Shown piece by piece: positions 25,522-33,484 of a stretch of DNA of 64,000 nucleotides. A program made the translations under genes and the position numbers. Numbering within the stretch: position 1 is the stretch's first letter; each line of letters begins with the position of its first letter. Source of the stretch: CAYRPN01 sp964426135. GTDB taxonomy: Bacteria; Planctomycetota; Phycisphaerae; Phycisphaerales; Phycisphaeraceae. The stretch spans positions 1 to 64,000 of the forward strand of contig CAYRPN010000006.1 of NCBI GenBank assembly GCA_964426135.1, given 5' to 3'. The notes below the pieces were generated by a model. The model saw nothing but the letters and a program-made list of their open reading frames with translations. It made no database searches and was not told where the DNA came from.

Positions 25522-25662
25522 CGATCACTCCTCGATCACTGCTCGTGCCGATAATGTTTCATCGGCGATTGCGGGCGGGGAGTTCATCCGCTCGTCAGCG
25601 CTCCGCCGTTCACCGGCGTTCCGCTTGCGGCCGATGCCGACGCGGTTACACTCAGTTCCCAC

Positions 25663-26274
25663 ATGCGAAACACGCTGCAAACCCGCTGTTTCCAAGGGCT
25701 GGCCGCCGCCCTGCTGACCATCGCGCTGTCCGGCTGCGCCGCCCAGCCCGCCGCCCAGGGCCCCGTGCCGATCGGTGCCGACGACTACCGCCGCACTTTC
25801 GAAGCAGCGGTGGAGACGCTGAGGACCGAAGGCTTCGTCGTCGCCCGTCAGGATTACCGCTTCGGCCGAATCACCACGCAGCCGCGCTCATCGCCCGCCT
25901 TTTTTGAAATATGGAAGAGCGATAACAGCACCGCAGGCCAGGCCGCCGGCGGCACGATCAACGCGGAGGATCGCGTGGTCACGGTGAAGTTCGACCCGGC
26001 CGCGCCGCAGGCCGCATCGCAGTACGCGCTCGCCGTTGAAGTCGCCATCCATCGCCGCCAGCGCCCCACCCGCCGGCTCAGCGGCTCCACCGATGGCTCG
26101 CATCTCGTCCGGCCGCTGCTCGATGTGCCCGACAGTCTCGACAAGAAAGGCGCCACCACGGACTACCGCACGTTCGTCGAGCTCGACGAACCGATGGCGG
26201 CGAAATTGCTCGCGTTGATCCTTCAGCGCGCAGCCCAACCCGCGCCGGTGGCGGACGCATCACGATCCCACTGA
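25663..26274 (+). CDS. Lipoprotein of unknown function
   Basis: 203 aa. Lipoprotein signal peptide with lipobox LSGC (Cys near residue 25), so it is a substrate for Lgt, encoded 5.4 kb away. The mature part (about 175 residues) includes YRRTFEAAVETLRTEGFVVARQDYRFGRITTQP, a segment typical of small planctomycete lipoproteins resembling the DUF4136/curli-like fold in layout, though I cannot place it in a family. It ends with a helix and Ala/Pro-rich tail. It is divergent from the histidine kinase gene, 141 bp apart. Confidence 0.7.
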   Translation: MRNTLQTRCFQGLAAALLTIALSGCAAQPAAQGPVPIGADDYRRTFEAAVETLRTEGFVVARQDYRFGRITTQPRSSPAFFEIWKSDNSTAGQAAGGTINAEDRVVTVKFDPAAPQAASQYALAVEVAIHRRQRPTRRLSGSTDGSHLVRPLLDVPDSLDKKGATTDYRTFVELDEPMAAKLLALILQRAAQPAPVADASRSH

Positions 26275-26469
26275 TCGCGTGAACGGCCACTCCGGCCCCC
26301 TCTCCCTCCGGGAGAGGGCTGGGGTGAGGGCCGGTCAACCCCGTGCGCTTGATTCAACTTCGGCGCCACCAATCCTGGCGCCAACGACCTGTTGGTGCCG
26401 CGCCCGCCACCGGACCTCCTCGGCGGGCAAGCCCGTCGGCTCAATGTTCTCTTCTCGCTCGCGCTCCCC

Positions 26470-27372
26470 ATGACCACTTCCAAGACAATCATCCGCATCG
26501 GCCATTCGCCCGACCCCGACGATGCCTTCATGTGGTATCCGCTGGCGAATTTTCCGAGCGGCACCGGCCCCGGCGGCAAGACGTACACCCCGCGCGTCGA
26601 CACCGGGCCGTACGAGTTCGTCCACGTGCTCGAAGATATTCAGTCGCTCAACAACCGCTGTGAAAAAGCGGAACTGGAGATCACCGCGCTCTCCATCCAC
26701 CAGTATCCGTACGTCGCCGACAAATACGCCATGACCAGTTGCGGCTCTTCCATGGGCGATGGCTACGGCCCGATGATCGTCGTTCCCGCGTCCAGCAAAC
26801 TGCAACTGAGCGATCTGGAGAACGTGACCGTCGCCATTCCCGGCACGCGCACCACGGCGTTCCTCGCGCTGTCGCTGCTCCTGAAAAAGCGCGTGCCGAA
26901 GTTCGAGTTCGTCATGTTCGACCAGATCATCCCCGCGGTGCAGGCGGGCAAGTTCGAAGCGGGCCTGATCATCCACGAAGGCCAGCTCACCTTCGCCGAG
27001 GCCGGCCTGCGCTGCCTCGTCGATCTGGGCAAGTGGTGGACGGACTCGCGCAAGCTGCCGCTGCCCCTGGGCGGCAACGCGATCCGCCGCGACCTGGGCT
27101 GGCCGGCGATGCGGCAGATCACAACGATCCTCCTCAACTCGATCCGGTACGCGCTGGAGCACCGCGATGAAGCCGTTCAGTACGCATTGAACTACGCCCG
27201 CGACATGGGCAAGGATCTCGCCGACCAGTTCGTGGGCATGTACGTGAACAAGTGGACGCTCGACTACGGCGACCGCGGCCGCGCCGCCGTGAAGCAGCTC
27301 ATCCGCGAAGCAATCGAAATGAAGCTCGTCCCCGACTGCGGCGAGGTGGATCTGGTGGAGCCGATCGGATGA
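26470..27372 (+). CDS. mqnD: Menaquinone biosynthesis protein, MqnD-like (1,4-dihydroxy-6-naphthoate synthase)
   Basis: 300 aa from the ATG at 26470. The N-terminal IRIGHSPDPDDAFMWYPL is the signature of MqnA/MqnD-type proteins, which have a periplasmic-binding-protein fold but act in the cytoplasm. Additional features are ITALSIHQYPYVADKYAMTSCGSSMGDGYGP (about 78-108), TVAIPGTRTTAFLALSLLL and KFEAGLIIHEGQLTF. MqnD cleaves cyclic de-hypoxanthinyl futalosine to 1,4-dihydroxy-6-naphthoate. MqnA, the dehydratase step, is a close homologue and cannot be excluded; length and motif favour MqnD. No other mqn gene is in the window. Confidence 0.78.
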   Translation: MTTSKTIIRIGHSPDPDDAFMWYPLANFPSGTGPGGKTYTPRVDTGPYEFVHVLEDIQSLNNRCEKAELEITALSIHQYPYVADKYAMTSCGSSMGDGYGPMIVVPASSKLQLSDLENVTVAIPGTRTTAFLALSLLLKKRVPKFEFVMFDQIIPAVQAGKFEAGLIIHEGQLTFAEAGLRCLVDLGKWWTDSRKLPLPLGGNAIRRDLGWPAMRQITTILLNSIRYALEHRDEAVQYALNYARDMGKDLADQFVGMYVNKWTLDYGDRGRAAVKQLIREAIEMKLVPDCGEVDLVEPIG

Positions 27373-27450
27373 GTGGGTGAGTGGGTGACTTGGTGAGAGG
27401 GTGACCAATCACCGAGTCACCTCGTCACCCCCTCACCCACTCATCTTCCC
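27373..27450. terminator. Convergent inverted repeat, possible bidirectional terminator
   Basis: GAGTGGGTGAGTGGGTGACT at the left pairs with GTCACCCCCTCACCCACTC at the right around CAATCACC. It lies exactly between two convergent genes and could stop both transcripts, though it lacks T runs. It is also a member of the low-complexity mirrored spacers of this genome. Confidence 0.5.
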
Positions 27451-29049
27451 TCACCATCCTCTCGCCTCCACCTTCCCTCCGCCCACCTCCAGGTTCACCA
27501 GCAGATACCGCAGCGCATCGCAGGCGTGATCCGCGCCGTCCTTCACCGGCGTGGTGTTGTGCGGGTCCTTTTCGTCGAAGTGATAAGTCGCCAGCGAACG
27601 GATCAGCGACACGCAGCCCGGATCGATGCGCAGGGTGCCGCGATCCAGCCGGCGACGGATGATCTCAATGCCCACGTTAGTCAGCGTGCGCGCCGCCCGC
27701 ACTTTGTAGCCGCGGCGGCGCAGGTAGCCGATGTCGCTGATGCCCGTCTGGCTGCTGCGCTGCCCGCCCGCCGGATCGGCGCCGATCCACGCGGGCCTGG
27801 GCCAGCCGCGCTCTTCCATCAGCTTCACGTTCTGGTCCAGCGTCAGGCCGTCCTGCACGAACTCCTCGGCGATCTCCACGATGCAGTCGCTCGGATCGCT
27901 CTGCTCCACGGACGAAACGCCCGGAGCAGGCACGATCCGCGCCCAAAGCATCACGAACGGATTGCGGATGCCGAAGTCCATGCCGCCCACGAGCATCGGC
28001 TCCGGCAGCGGCTCAAGCTGCCCGCCGGCGGTGAAAATCTTGCGGATCATTTTCTCCTCAGGGAACCGATAGCACCCCGCCCGCACCGCCCCGACCAGTT
28101 CGCGCTTTCCTCCGCCGGGGCCGATCGGCGCCACGTGCCTGCCGCCCACGCTCGCATCGAAACGCGGGTACACGCTGTGATCCGTGCGCGGCTGGCGGCA
28201 CATCATCTCCGCCGCCCACGTGCCGTCGCTGCTGCGCTGCCACGCGGCGACCACATCGTCCACGGGCATGAATCCGTCGGCGTGCTTCGCGCGCCCGCCG
28301 CAATCCGCGTGGATCGGACACGTCGCGCAATCGCGCTGCGGCGGACAGCGCTCGATCACATCCAGCGCGCACCAGCGAAGCACCTTCCCCTGCGATTTCT
28401 CAATGACCCTGCTCATCGGCCCATACGCCTTGTGCATCGTGGAGAGCGCCTCGATCGAGCCGCGCACCAGGCGATCGCCGCAGCGCCCGCTCCTGGGCAC
28501 GAGCTGCGCCGCGGCCCAGATCTTGTCCTTGAACTCGTCCACCTCATCGCAGCGCACCTTGTGCACGTGCTGGCCGCGCACGCTGCGCGGCGACTGCGTC
28601 AGCACGCGCGCCATGCTGCCGTTGATCAGCCGCAACTCGCGCTGCGTCGGCGCCTTCGCCTGCAGCCGCCTCGCCCAGGGCCGATTCGCCAGTTCGCACA
28701 GGTGCTCGTACATCCGCGACGACTGCTCCATGCTTCCGCCGAGAATGCAGACGCGGATGCCCGGCTTGAAGAGCAGGTCGAGCATCGTCGCCACCGCACC
28801 GAGCAGCGTCTTGCCCCCGCCGCGGTTGGCCCAGACGACCAGATCGCCCCGCGGCGCCGATTCGCCGTCGTCGAAGAACGCGGCGCAGAGATAATCGAAC
28901 GGCGCACTGTTGCCTTCGATCACCGCGCGGCGCGGCACGTTGAGACCAAACGCCACTGTCACGAGCCGATGCAGTTCGTCCGGCGTTCGCGGCCGTGCGT
29001 CGGCAAGTTCCACGAGAACGCGCGCGGTGCGATGGACGGAGGTTTTCAT
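27451..29049 (-). CDS. Phage terminase large subunit (with Cys4 insertion)
   Basis: 532 aa from the ATG at 29049, with GGGAG 6 bases upstream. The packaging ATPase has Walker A ANRGGGKT (74-81) and Walker B VRCDEVDEF (166-173). Between ATPase and nuclease domains is a four-cysteine motif, C235-x5-C241-x2-C244-x5-C250, which could bind zinc or an iron-sulfur cluster. The RNase H-like nuclease domain shows GGMDFG (Asp358), IGADPAGG and GADHACDAL. TerL cuts and pumps DNA through the portal. The motif order is complete, so the protein looks functional. The portal gene is 11 kb downstream on the same strand, interrupted by host genes. Confidence 0.85.
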   Translation of the reverse strand: MKTSVHRTARVLVELADARPRTPDELHRLVTVAFGLNVPRRAVIEGNSAPFDYLCAAFFDDGESAPRGDLVVWANRGGGKTLLGAVATMLDLLFKPGIRVCILGGSMEQSSRMYEHLCELANRPWARRLQAKAPTQRELRLINGSMARVLTQSPRSVRGQHVHKVRCDEVDEFKDKIWAAAQLVPRSGRCGDRLVRGSIEALSTMHKAYGPMSRVIEKSQGKVLRWCALDVIERCPPQRDCATCPIHADCGGRAKHADGFMPVDDVVAAWQRSSDGTWAAEMMCRQPRTDHSVYPRFDASVGGRHVAPIGPGGGKRELVGAVRAGCYRFPEEKMIRKIFTAGGQLEPLPEPMLVGGMDFGIRNPFVMLWARIVPAPGVSSVEQSDPSDCIVEIAEEFVQDGLTLDQNVKLMEERGWPRPAWIGADPAGGQRSSQTGISDIGYLRRRGYKVRAARTLTNVGIEIIRRRLDRGTLRIDPGCVSLIRSLATYHFDEKDPHNTTPVKDGADHACDALRYLLVNLEVGGGKVEARGW

Positions 29050-29085
29050 GGATGACTCCCGGAAAATGGAAAAAGAAATGCAGCC

Positions 29086-29111
29086 CATTTAGCCGGCGGG
29101 CTTGCCCGCCG
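29086..29111. repeat. ATTTAGC-head hairpin
   Basis: CATTTAGC followed by CGGCGGGCTTGCCCGCCG, identical in stem to the copy upstream of lgt. It sits 37 bp before the large terminase start. A CCGGCCCTCACCC palindrome follows at 29200-29246. Confidence 0.75.
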
Positions 29112-29263
29112 AGAAGGTGAGGGAACGGAAGAGCGTCGAGTGAAGTAGCACGCCGCAAACCAGTGGAATGGTCTCCCGCGCCAACGGAAGGCTTAGGGTT
29201 ATCCGGCCCTCACCCCAGCCCTCTCCCGGAGGGAGAGGGGGCCGGAGTCGCCGCCGCCTCGCC

Positions 29264-29683
29264 TCACGGCGAACTCGTCTCCGCATCCACTTCATTCAAC
29301 TTCCCGTAGAGCAGTTCGCGCAGCGACGTCGGCTCCGCCTCGTCATCTTCCGCCTGCGGCGCCTCGGCGCGTTTCATGTCGAGCCGCAGCAGATCGACGC
29401 ACGCCTTGCGGGCCAGATCGGGATCGCTCTGTTCATTCGTCGCGATCTGAATCAGCCTGGTCGCCGCCATGGCGCGGTACCGGCTGAGCACAAGCTGCGT
29501 CTGCACATCCGCCAGCACGCAGAGCCCGATCAGCCTGCGATGGTTCACCGGCTTCAGCGCGAAGTGGGCGAGATCGATCTCATCCACACGGTGTCGCTGC
29601 GCCAGCGCGGCGATGTCGTGCTGGGCCGCGAGCAGGTCGAGCATGATGGACTTGGAACGGTCCTGACCAATGTTGCGTTTCAT
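29264..29683 (-). CDS. Putative small terminase subunit
   Basis: 139 aa from the ATG at 29683; the frame extends upstream only through GAGGAGTGAGGAGTGAG repeats. It is mostly helical, with HDIAALAQRHRVDEIDLAHFALKPVNHRRLIGL near the N terminus (a possible helix-turn-helix) and LARKACVDLLRLDMKR before an acidic tail. Position just upstream of terL on the same strand, size and helical content fit TerS, which recognises the packaging start site and regulates TerL. I cannot match it to a named family by sequence. Confidence 0.6.
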   Translation of the reverse strand: MKRNIGQDRSKSIMLDLLAAQHDIAALAQRHRVDEIDLAHFALKPVNHRRLIGLCVLADVQTQLVLSRYRAMAATRLIQIATNEQSDPDLARKACVDLLRLDMKRAEAPQAEDDEAEPTSLRELLYGKLNEVDAETSSP

Positions 29684-29945
29684 GGGGGCCTCGGGAAGGA
29701 GTGAGGAGTGAGGAGTGAGGAGTGAGAAGTGAGGAGCGAGGAGCGAGAAGTGAGGAGTGGGAGGGGACAAGTGCGAAGGTTGAAGTGCAATGCGTGAAGA
29801 TCGCGAAACGCAACGATGAGCCCCGCACCGTTTAGCGGCGGGCCAAAGGCTCGGCGGCGGCCCGTGTTCGGACCACGGCTGACGCCCGCCATCGCGCACA
29901 CGCTTCGATCCGCCGAATCCATCAGCGTGGCGGGCAGTGCCCACC
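29684..29945. repeat. GAGTGAG repeat, GTTTAGC hairpin and GTAG element
   Basis: GAGGAGTGAGGAGTGAGAAG units at 29697-29765, a CGTTTAGCGGCGGGCCAAAG hairpin at 29829-29858, and a GGCGGGCAGTGCCCACCCTAC element at 29928-29949 whose terminal GTAG overlaps the end of the ParB-like gene. Confidence 0.7.
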
Positions 29946-30527
29946 CTACGTGGCAACCATCCGCATCAGCGCGTCCTCGCGCGTGCCGCCCAGTTCATGC
30001 AGGCGCGCGTTCAACTGCGATCGCTGCTGCGGTGTGAGGAAGAAGTGCACGGCCACGGGCAGATCATCGAGTGCCTGCGGCAGGCGCGGCGGCGGCGCGT
30101 GATTCAAACGCAAGAGGGATTCAAGCTGCTCCGCACGCTCCGGCAGCGAGCCGGCCAGAGCCGCCAGCGTCACCCCCGGCGCCCGCAGCGACGCCACCAA
30201 CGCCGCCCGCTTGCGCGGATCGTCCTGGCCCTGCAGGCGATTCAGCGTCGCCAGCAGCAGCGCTGCTTCGTCGTCGTCCACGTCCCACACGACGCAACGA
30301 GCCGTCGCGCAATGAAGCTGGCGCAACGCCGCCACGCGATGGTGCCCGTCCAGAATCTGAAACCAGTCCCCAGGTTCATCGCGCTTCACAGGGCGCACGA
30401 TCACCGGCGGATAGCGGCCCGTGCGCTTCAGGTGCTCCACCAGCTTGGCAAAGAGCGATCGCTCCATCACGTTGCTGTTCAAGGGATGCGGAAGCAGTTG
30501 CGAAAGAGCAATGTCGGCGATGTTCAT
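29946..30527 (-). CDS. ParB/sulfiredoxin-domain protein
   Basis: 193 aa from the ATG at 30527 with AAGGTG 5 bases upstream. The ParB-type nuclease/CTPase fold shows LSQLLPHPLNSNVM (8-21), then VIVRPV and ILDGHHRVAALRQL (58-71) and VWDVDDDEAALLLATLNRLQG. After the core the C-terminal ~80 residues are helical. Stand-alone ParB-fold proteins often lie in phage packaging regions next to terminase genes. The stop codon TAG (29946-29948) is the TAG of the GTAGGGTG repeat. An open frame continues upstream to 31754 but that portion is antisense to the GNAT gene and repeats; it is not part of this protein. Confidence 0.82.
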   Translation of the reverse strand: MNIADIALSQLLPHPLNSNVMERSLFAKLVEHLKRTGRYPPVIVRPVKRDEPGDWFQILDGHHRVAALRQLHCATARCVVWDVDDDEAALLLATLNRLQGQDDPRKRAALVASLRAPGVTLAALAGSLPERAEQLESLLRLNHAPPPRLPQALDDLPVAVHFFLTPQQRSQLNARLHELGGTREDALMRMVAT

Positions 30528-30635
30528 GTTGCACCTTGCGTGAGAGGTGAGGCGGAGATCAGAATGGAGCGCCAGGTCACATTCGTCGTTCAGGAGTCGT
30601 GCAGGAACGACTTCGCAAGCTGCGTCGGCTCCGAC

Positions 30636-30764
30636 GTAGGGTGCGTCAAGGCTCGGCGCGGACGCACCGCCGTCGACGGAAGACGCAACGCCGTCGACGG
30701 ACGACGCGCCGGCTTGGACGGAAGACGCAACGCGGTGCGTCCGCGCGGACTTGACGCACCCTAC
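30636..30764. repeat. GTAGGGTGCGTC inverted pair
   Basis: GTAGGGTGCGTCAAGGCTCG at 30636 faces GACTTGACGCACCCTAC ending at 30764. The interior contains three CGTCGACGGA-type direct repeats. The right end overlaps the stop codon of the GNAT-like gene (TAG at 30761-30763). Confidence 0.75.
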
Positions 30765-31555
30765 GCCGAAGGGGCGACTCCGCACAGGCTCAGGTAGTAC
30801 ACCGGCTCGCACAGCAGCCGCTGCCGCGCCGCATTCAGTTGCTCGAGCAACGTGGCATCGCAGCCGCCCCCGCGCCCCAGCGTCCGTCGATGCCAACGGC
30901 GAATCTCGGCGGCGAGCCAGCGACCGTCCCGCAGCGGCATCGCCTCGATCGCCAGTGCCAGTCGCCGCGTCGCCGCCAGTTCGATCTCGGCGAAGCCCGC
31001 GCTGCTCAGCGCCGCAATCAGCCGGGCGTCGTGTTCGTGTCTCGCCCGCCGGTACGCGATCATGCCGGCGCGCTCGAAGAACGGATTCACGTGGCCCATG
31101 GCGGCAAGCGCTTCGGTGAAAGGCGTGGCTGCTGTGGCGAGTGCTTCGCATACCAGCCGTCCCGCCAGCCCCAGGCCGCGCCACTGCGGATGCACGACGA
31201 CTCGGCTGATGCAGCGCATCTCGGCATTCAACAGCGTGGCCCGCTGGCGCAGGTTCGCGATGGAGCCGAAGCGCCCGTTGAGCGCGAAGTCGCGCAGCCG
31301 GCAGTTGAGCGCGGGCATGGACTCGACGAGCACCGCGGCAATCCGGGCTTCGTCCCTTCGCCGCAGAAATCGACCGACCGCGCTGGACCTGCGATGCTCG
31401 AGCACCAGCACCCGCGTGGCGGTGGCGGGGCGACCCGCGCGGTAGTGGTGCTCGCTGAGCGCGAGGTAATCGGCGAGCCGACCGGAACGCAAAGTCAGCG
31501 CAGCGTCCGGCGGCGCAGCGGGCAGGCGATTGAAGCGCGAAAGAAGCGATGACAT
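30761..31555 (-). CDS. GNAT-type acetyltransferase, COG2401-like N-terminal half
   Basis: 264 aa. The acetyl-CoA-binding motif is RVVVHPQWRGLGLAGRLV (118-135), and NPFFERAGM (157-165) follows; this combination is characteristic of the acetyltransferase part of COG2401 proteins (ABC-type ATPase fused to acetyltransferase). In this genome the ATPase half is a separate gene just upstream (31914-32777). The C-terminal 80 residues are basic and helical. The target is unknown. The stop codon is supplied by the GTAG repeat. With ParB-like, terminase and ABC-ATPase genes it forms a single-direction cluster. Confidence 0.72.
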   Translation of the reverse strand: MSSLLSRFNRLPAAPPDAALTLRSGRLADYLALSEHHYRAGRPATATRVLVLEHRRSSAVGRFLRRRDEARIAAVLVESMPALNCRLRDFALNGRFGSIANLRQRATLLNAEMRCISRVVVHPQWRGLGLAGRLVCEALATAATPFTEALAAMGHVNPFFERAGMIAYRRARHEHDARLIAALSSAGFAEIELAATRRLALAIEAMPLRDGRWLAAEIRRWHRRTLGRGGGCDATLLEQLNAARQRLLCEPVYYLSLCGVAPSA

Positions 31556-31913
31556 GGCGATCCCATTTAGCCGGCGGGCTTGCCCGCCGAGAAGGTGCGG
31601 TGAAGGGTGGGGAGTGAACGCTGAATGGCGAACAGTGAGGGGTGAGGGGTGACGAGTGAGTGGTGAGTGGTGACGAGCGCCTTGGTCCCCTCTCCCTCCG
31701 GAAGAGGGTTAGGAGCCGTGCAGGATCAAGATCGCATGTGGGACGACTTTCCAAGTCGTCCAGCTGGGAGCGAAGCGATTCGAATCTGCGGAGTTAGTCT
31801 TGCACGGCTCCTTAGGGTGAGGGCCGGGGAAATTTCGGCGCAGGTCTCACCGTCATGCCATGAACGCAATTTCTACTTTTCAGTTCCCACCTTTCATTTT
31901 CACATTTCATTCG
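31556..31913. repeat. 358-bp gap with nested repeats
   Basis: No gene. From left: an ATTTAGC-head hairpin (31564-31590), GTGAGGGGTGAG-type repeats (31610-31680), a CCGGCCCTCACCC palindrome (31684-31828) interrupted by a 100-bp MITE-like insertion, and a short AT-richer stretch (31860-31910) with TTTCAGTTCCCACCTTTC-type sequence. Confidence 0.8.
31712..31811. mobile_element. 100-bp MITE-like insertion with TTA target duplication
   Basis: The element is exactly 100 bp. Its ends are perfect 11-bp inverted repeats, GGAGCCGTGCA (31712-31722) and TGCACGGCTCC (31801-31811). Both sides are flanked by TTA (31709-31711 and 31812-31814). Removing the insert and one TTA restores the uninterrupted palindrome (GAGGG-TTA-GGGTGAGGG) seen elsewhere in the window. 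An internal hairpin, GGACGACTTTCCAAGTCGTCC minus its last base pair, lies at 31741-31761. No coding capacity. TNA-type 3-bp duplications are known from the IS5/IS1031-like group, so a related transposase may act in trans (inference). Confidence 0.8.
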
Positions 31914-32777
31914 CTATCGACGGTCATGGAGGCTGCGATCCTCACCCCCGCCCTCTGCCGTCCCGCGGCGAGGGAAAGGGGGCCCGAGCGATCCCACTGC
32001 AAGGCGCACCACCTCCTTCGCCGCGCCGCCGCTTTTGCGGCTGGTCGCCATCTCCATGCGTTCGCCCAGGTGCTTTTCCACCAGCACGTCCGGCTCCAGC
32101 GGTTCGAGCAGATCATCGTGCGTCGTTGCCGCGATGAAACAGACGGGCGTCGCGCAGGTTCGCGTCCACTTGCGCACGTTGCGGGCAATCACGGCGGCGG
32201 TCAGACGGTCGAGTGTCGCGCCGAACTCGTCGGCGAGGACGATCGTCAGCGCCTCGGGGCTGGCGAGCGAGTCGGACCTGGCGCGTGCGCCAGGGCACGT
32301 GCCGTGCGATTCAATCATTGCCATGACCTGCGCGAGGCGCAGTCGGTAGCGCTGGCCGTCGGAGAGTTCGCCTGGCTTGCGGAGCATCACGAAAGCATCG
32401 CCAAGACCGGCGCGGCTGAGATGCGCGAGCACTCGCGACAACCGCGCGGATTCATCGAGATCGATCGGCAGCCAGGCGTCGAGGCAATCCACCAGCGGTC
32501 GGTCCGGCAGCGGAGGGAGGCGGTCGAAGCGGATCACGCAGGCATCGTCGCGGCCGCGCGCCGCTTCATCGATGAGTGCCAGCAGCGAACTCTTGCCGCT
32601 GCCGCTTGGACCGGTGATGAAAATGAGCTGCCGCGGCGTCAGGTCGAGCGTGATCGGCGGAATCAGGGTGAGTTTGCGATCCTCCTCGACGCCCAGGCCG
32701 AACATGCCGGCGACACGCAGGACGCGCAGCGATGGCTCGACGGCGGTTTTGCGCGAGAGGGAGAGATGAAGCTGCAT
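31914..32777 (-). CDS. ABC-type ATPase, COG2401-like C-terminal half
   Basis: 287 aa. A single ABC ATPase domain without membrane segments: Walker A GPSGSGKSS (56-64), signature LSDGQ (138-142) followed by RYRLRLAQ, and Walker B LTIVLADE (177-184). The text ELSDGQRYRLRLAQ and VLADEFGATLDRLTA resembles the ATPase half of COG2401. Such soluble ABC ATPases act on nucleic acid or proteins rather than in transport. The last ~25 residues (GPPFPRRGTAEGGGEDRS and on) are encoded by a degenerate intergenic palindrome at 31930-31985, so the native C terminus is probably shorter. Partner: the GNAT protein encoded immediately downstream. Confidence 0.8.
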   Translation of the reverse strand: MQLHLSLSRKTAVEPSLRVLRVAGMFGLGVEEDRKLTLIPPITLDLTPRQLIFITGPSGSGKSSLLALIDEAARGRDDACVIRFDRLPPLPDRPLVDCLDAWLPIDLDESARLSRVLAHLSRAGLGDAFVMLRKPGELSDGQRYRLRLAQVMAMIESHGTCPGARARSDSLASPEALTIVLADEFGATLDRLTAAVIARNVRKWTRTCATPVCFIAATTHDDLLEPLEPDVLVEKHLGERMEMATSRKSGGAAKEVVRLAVGSLGPPFPRRGTAEGGGEDRSLHDRR

Positions 32778-32972
32778 GATGGGTTCCCGGAAAGACGAGG
32801 AGGTGATCGTTCATGAGCGCGTGGTCAACCGGCCCTCACCCCAACCCTCTCCCGGAGGGAGAGGGGGCCGGAAGCACACTTCTCACTTCTCACTTCGCAC
32901 TTCACACTTCGCACTTCGCACTTCTCACTTCGCACTTCACACTTCGCACTTCGCACTTCTCACTTTCTCCAC
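32778..32972. repeat. CCGGCCCTCACCC palindrome and ACTTCGCACTTC array
   Basis: A complete palindrome at 32830-32872 is followed by tandem CACTTCTCACTTCGCACTTC units at 32875-32965 that end just before the stop codon of the sigma-like gene. Confidence 0.7.
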
Positions 32973-33401
32973 TCACATCCGCGCCAGCATCTTCAGTGCC
33001 TGCACCCGGCTTCGGACTTCGTGGATGGTGAGCCGCGTGCGCTGGGCGATCTGGCGCACGGAGAGGCCCGCGAGGACGGCGAGGCTGGCGATGGCGCGGC
33101 ATTCCGCGGGCAGAATGCGCTGGTGGCCGGCGACGTAGCGGAACAGGGGCGTGCTCAGCCGGCGGAGGATGCGCTGGACGCGGCGGTAGACGTGGCCGCG
33201 GGGCCGCTGGGTCTGGCGTGCGACCTGCGGAATGGTCAGGCCCAGTTCGAACACCTGCCGCAGCAGCAGGCGCTCCTCCTCGGGCAGGTGTTCCGCCAGG
33301 GCGAGCAGGGACTCGATGCGATCGCGTCCACCGGCGCGGCGATCATCGCCCTGGGCGACCCGGCTGACGCGATCCTGAACGGCGTGGCTGCTGTCGGACA
33401 T
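32973..33401 (-). CDS. Tandem-HTH, sigma-factor-like regulator
   Basis: 142 aa from the ATG at 33401, with a full AAAGGAG 8 bases upstream, the best ribosome site in the phage-like cluster. Two helix-turn-helix segments are visible: LLLRQVFELGLTIPQVARQTQRPRGHVYRRVQRILRRL (about 45-82) and AIASLAVLAGLSVRQIAQRTRLTIHEVRSRVQALKMLA (about 103-140). Both resemble sigma-70 region 4, without region 2. It could be a phage late-gene activator or sigma-like factor. It is divergent from the XRE-S24 repressor across 102 bp holding three operator-like dyads, and its own start overlaps the nearest one. Confidence 0.72.
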   Translation of the reverse strand: MSDSSHAVQDRVSRVAQGDDRRAGGRDRIESLLALAEHLPEEERLLLRQVFELGLTIPQVARQTQRPRGHVYRRVQRILRRLSTPLFRYVAGHQRILPAECRAIASLAVLAGLSVRQIAQRTRLTIHEVRSRVQALKMLARM

Positions 33402-33484
33402 GTTCAAGACTCCTTTGACTTGTAACAAGCCTGTTCAACAGCTATTCTACCAGAAAGCCGAATGTCGTTCAACATCTATTGAAC
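33402..33484. promoter_or_regulatory. Three repressor-operator-like dyads in divergent promoter region
   Basis: Three sites share GTTCAA-N6 followed by a full or partial TTGAAC: GTTCAAGACTCCTTTGAC (33402-33419), GTTCAACAGCTATTCTAC (33433-33450) and GTTCAACATCTATTGAAC (33467-33484). The last is a perfect dyad; the other two match it in the left half and partly in the right. Spacing is 31 and 34 bp, about three helical turns. They lie between the divergent sigma-like gene and the XRE-S24 gene, so one protein could control both promoters as in lambdoid oR/oL switches. Confidence 0.7.

Noticed and set aside
30528..31754. Apparent 600-codon ParB fusion protein
   Set aside because: The part upstream of 30527 is out of frame with, and overlaps, the GNAT gene and intergenic repeats; the ParB domain has its own ATG with a ribosome site at 30527.
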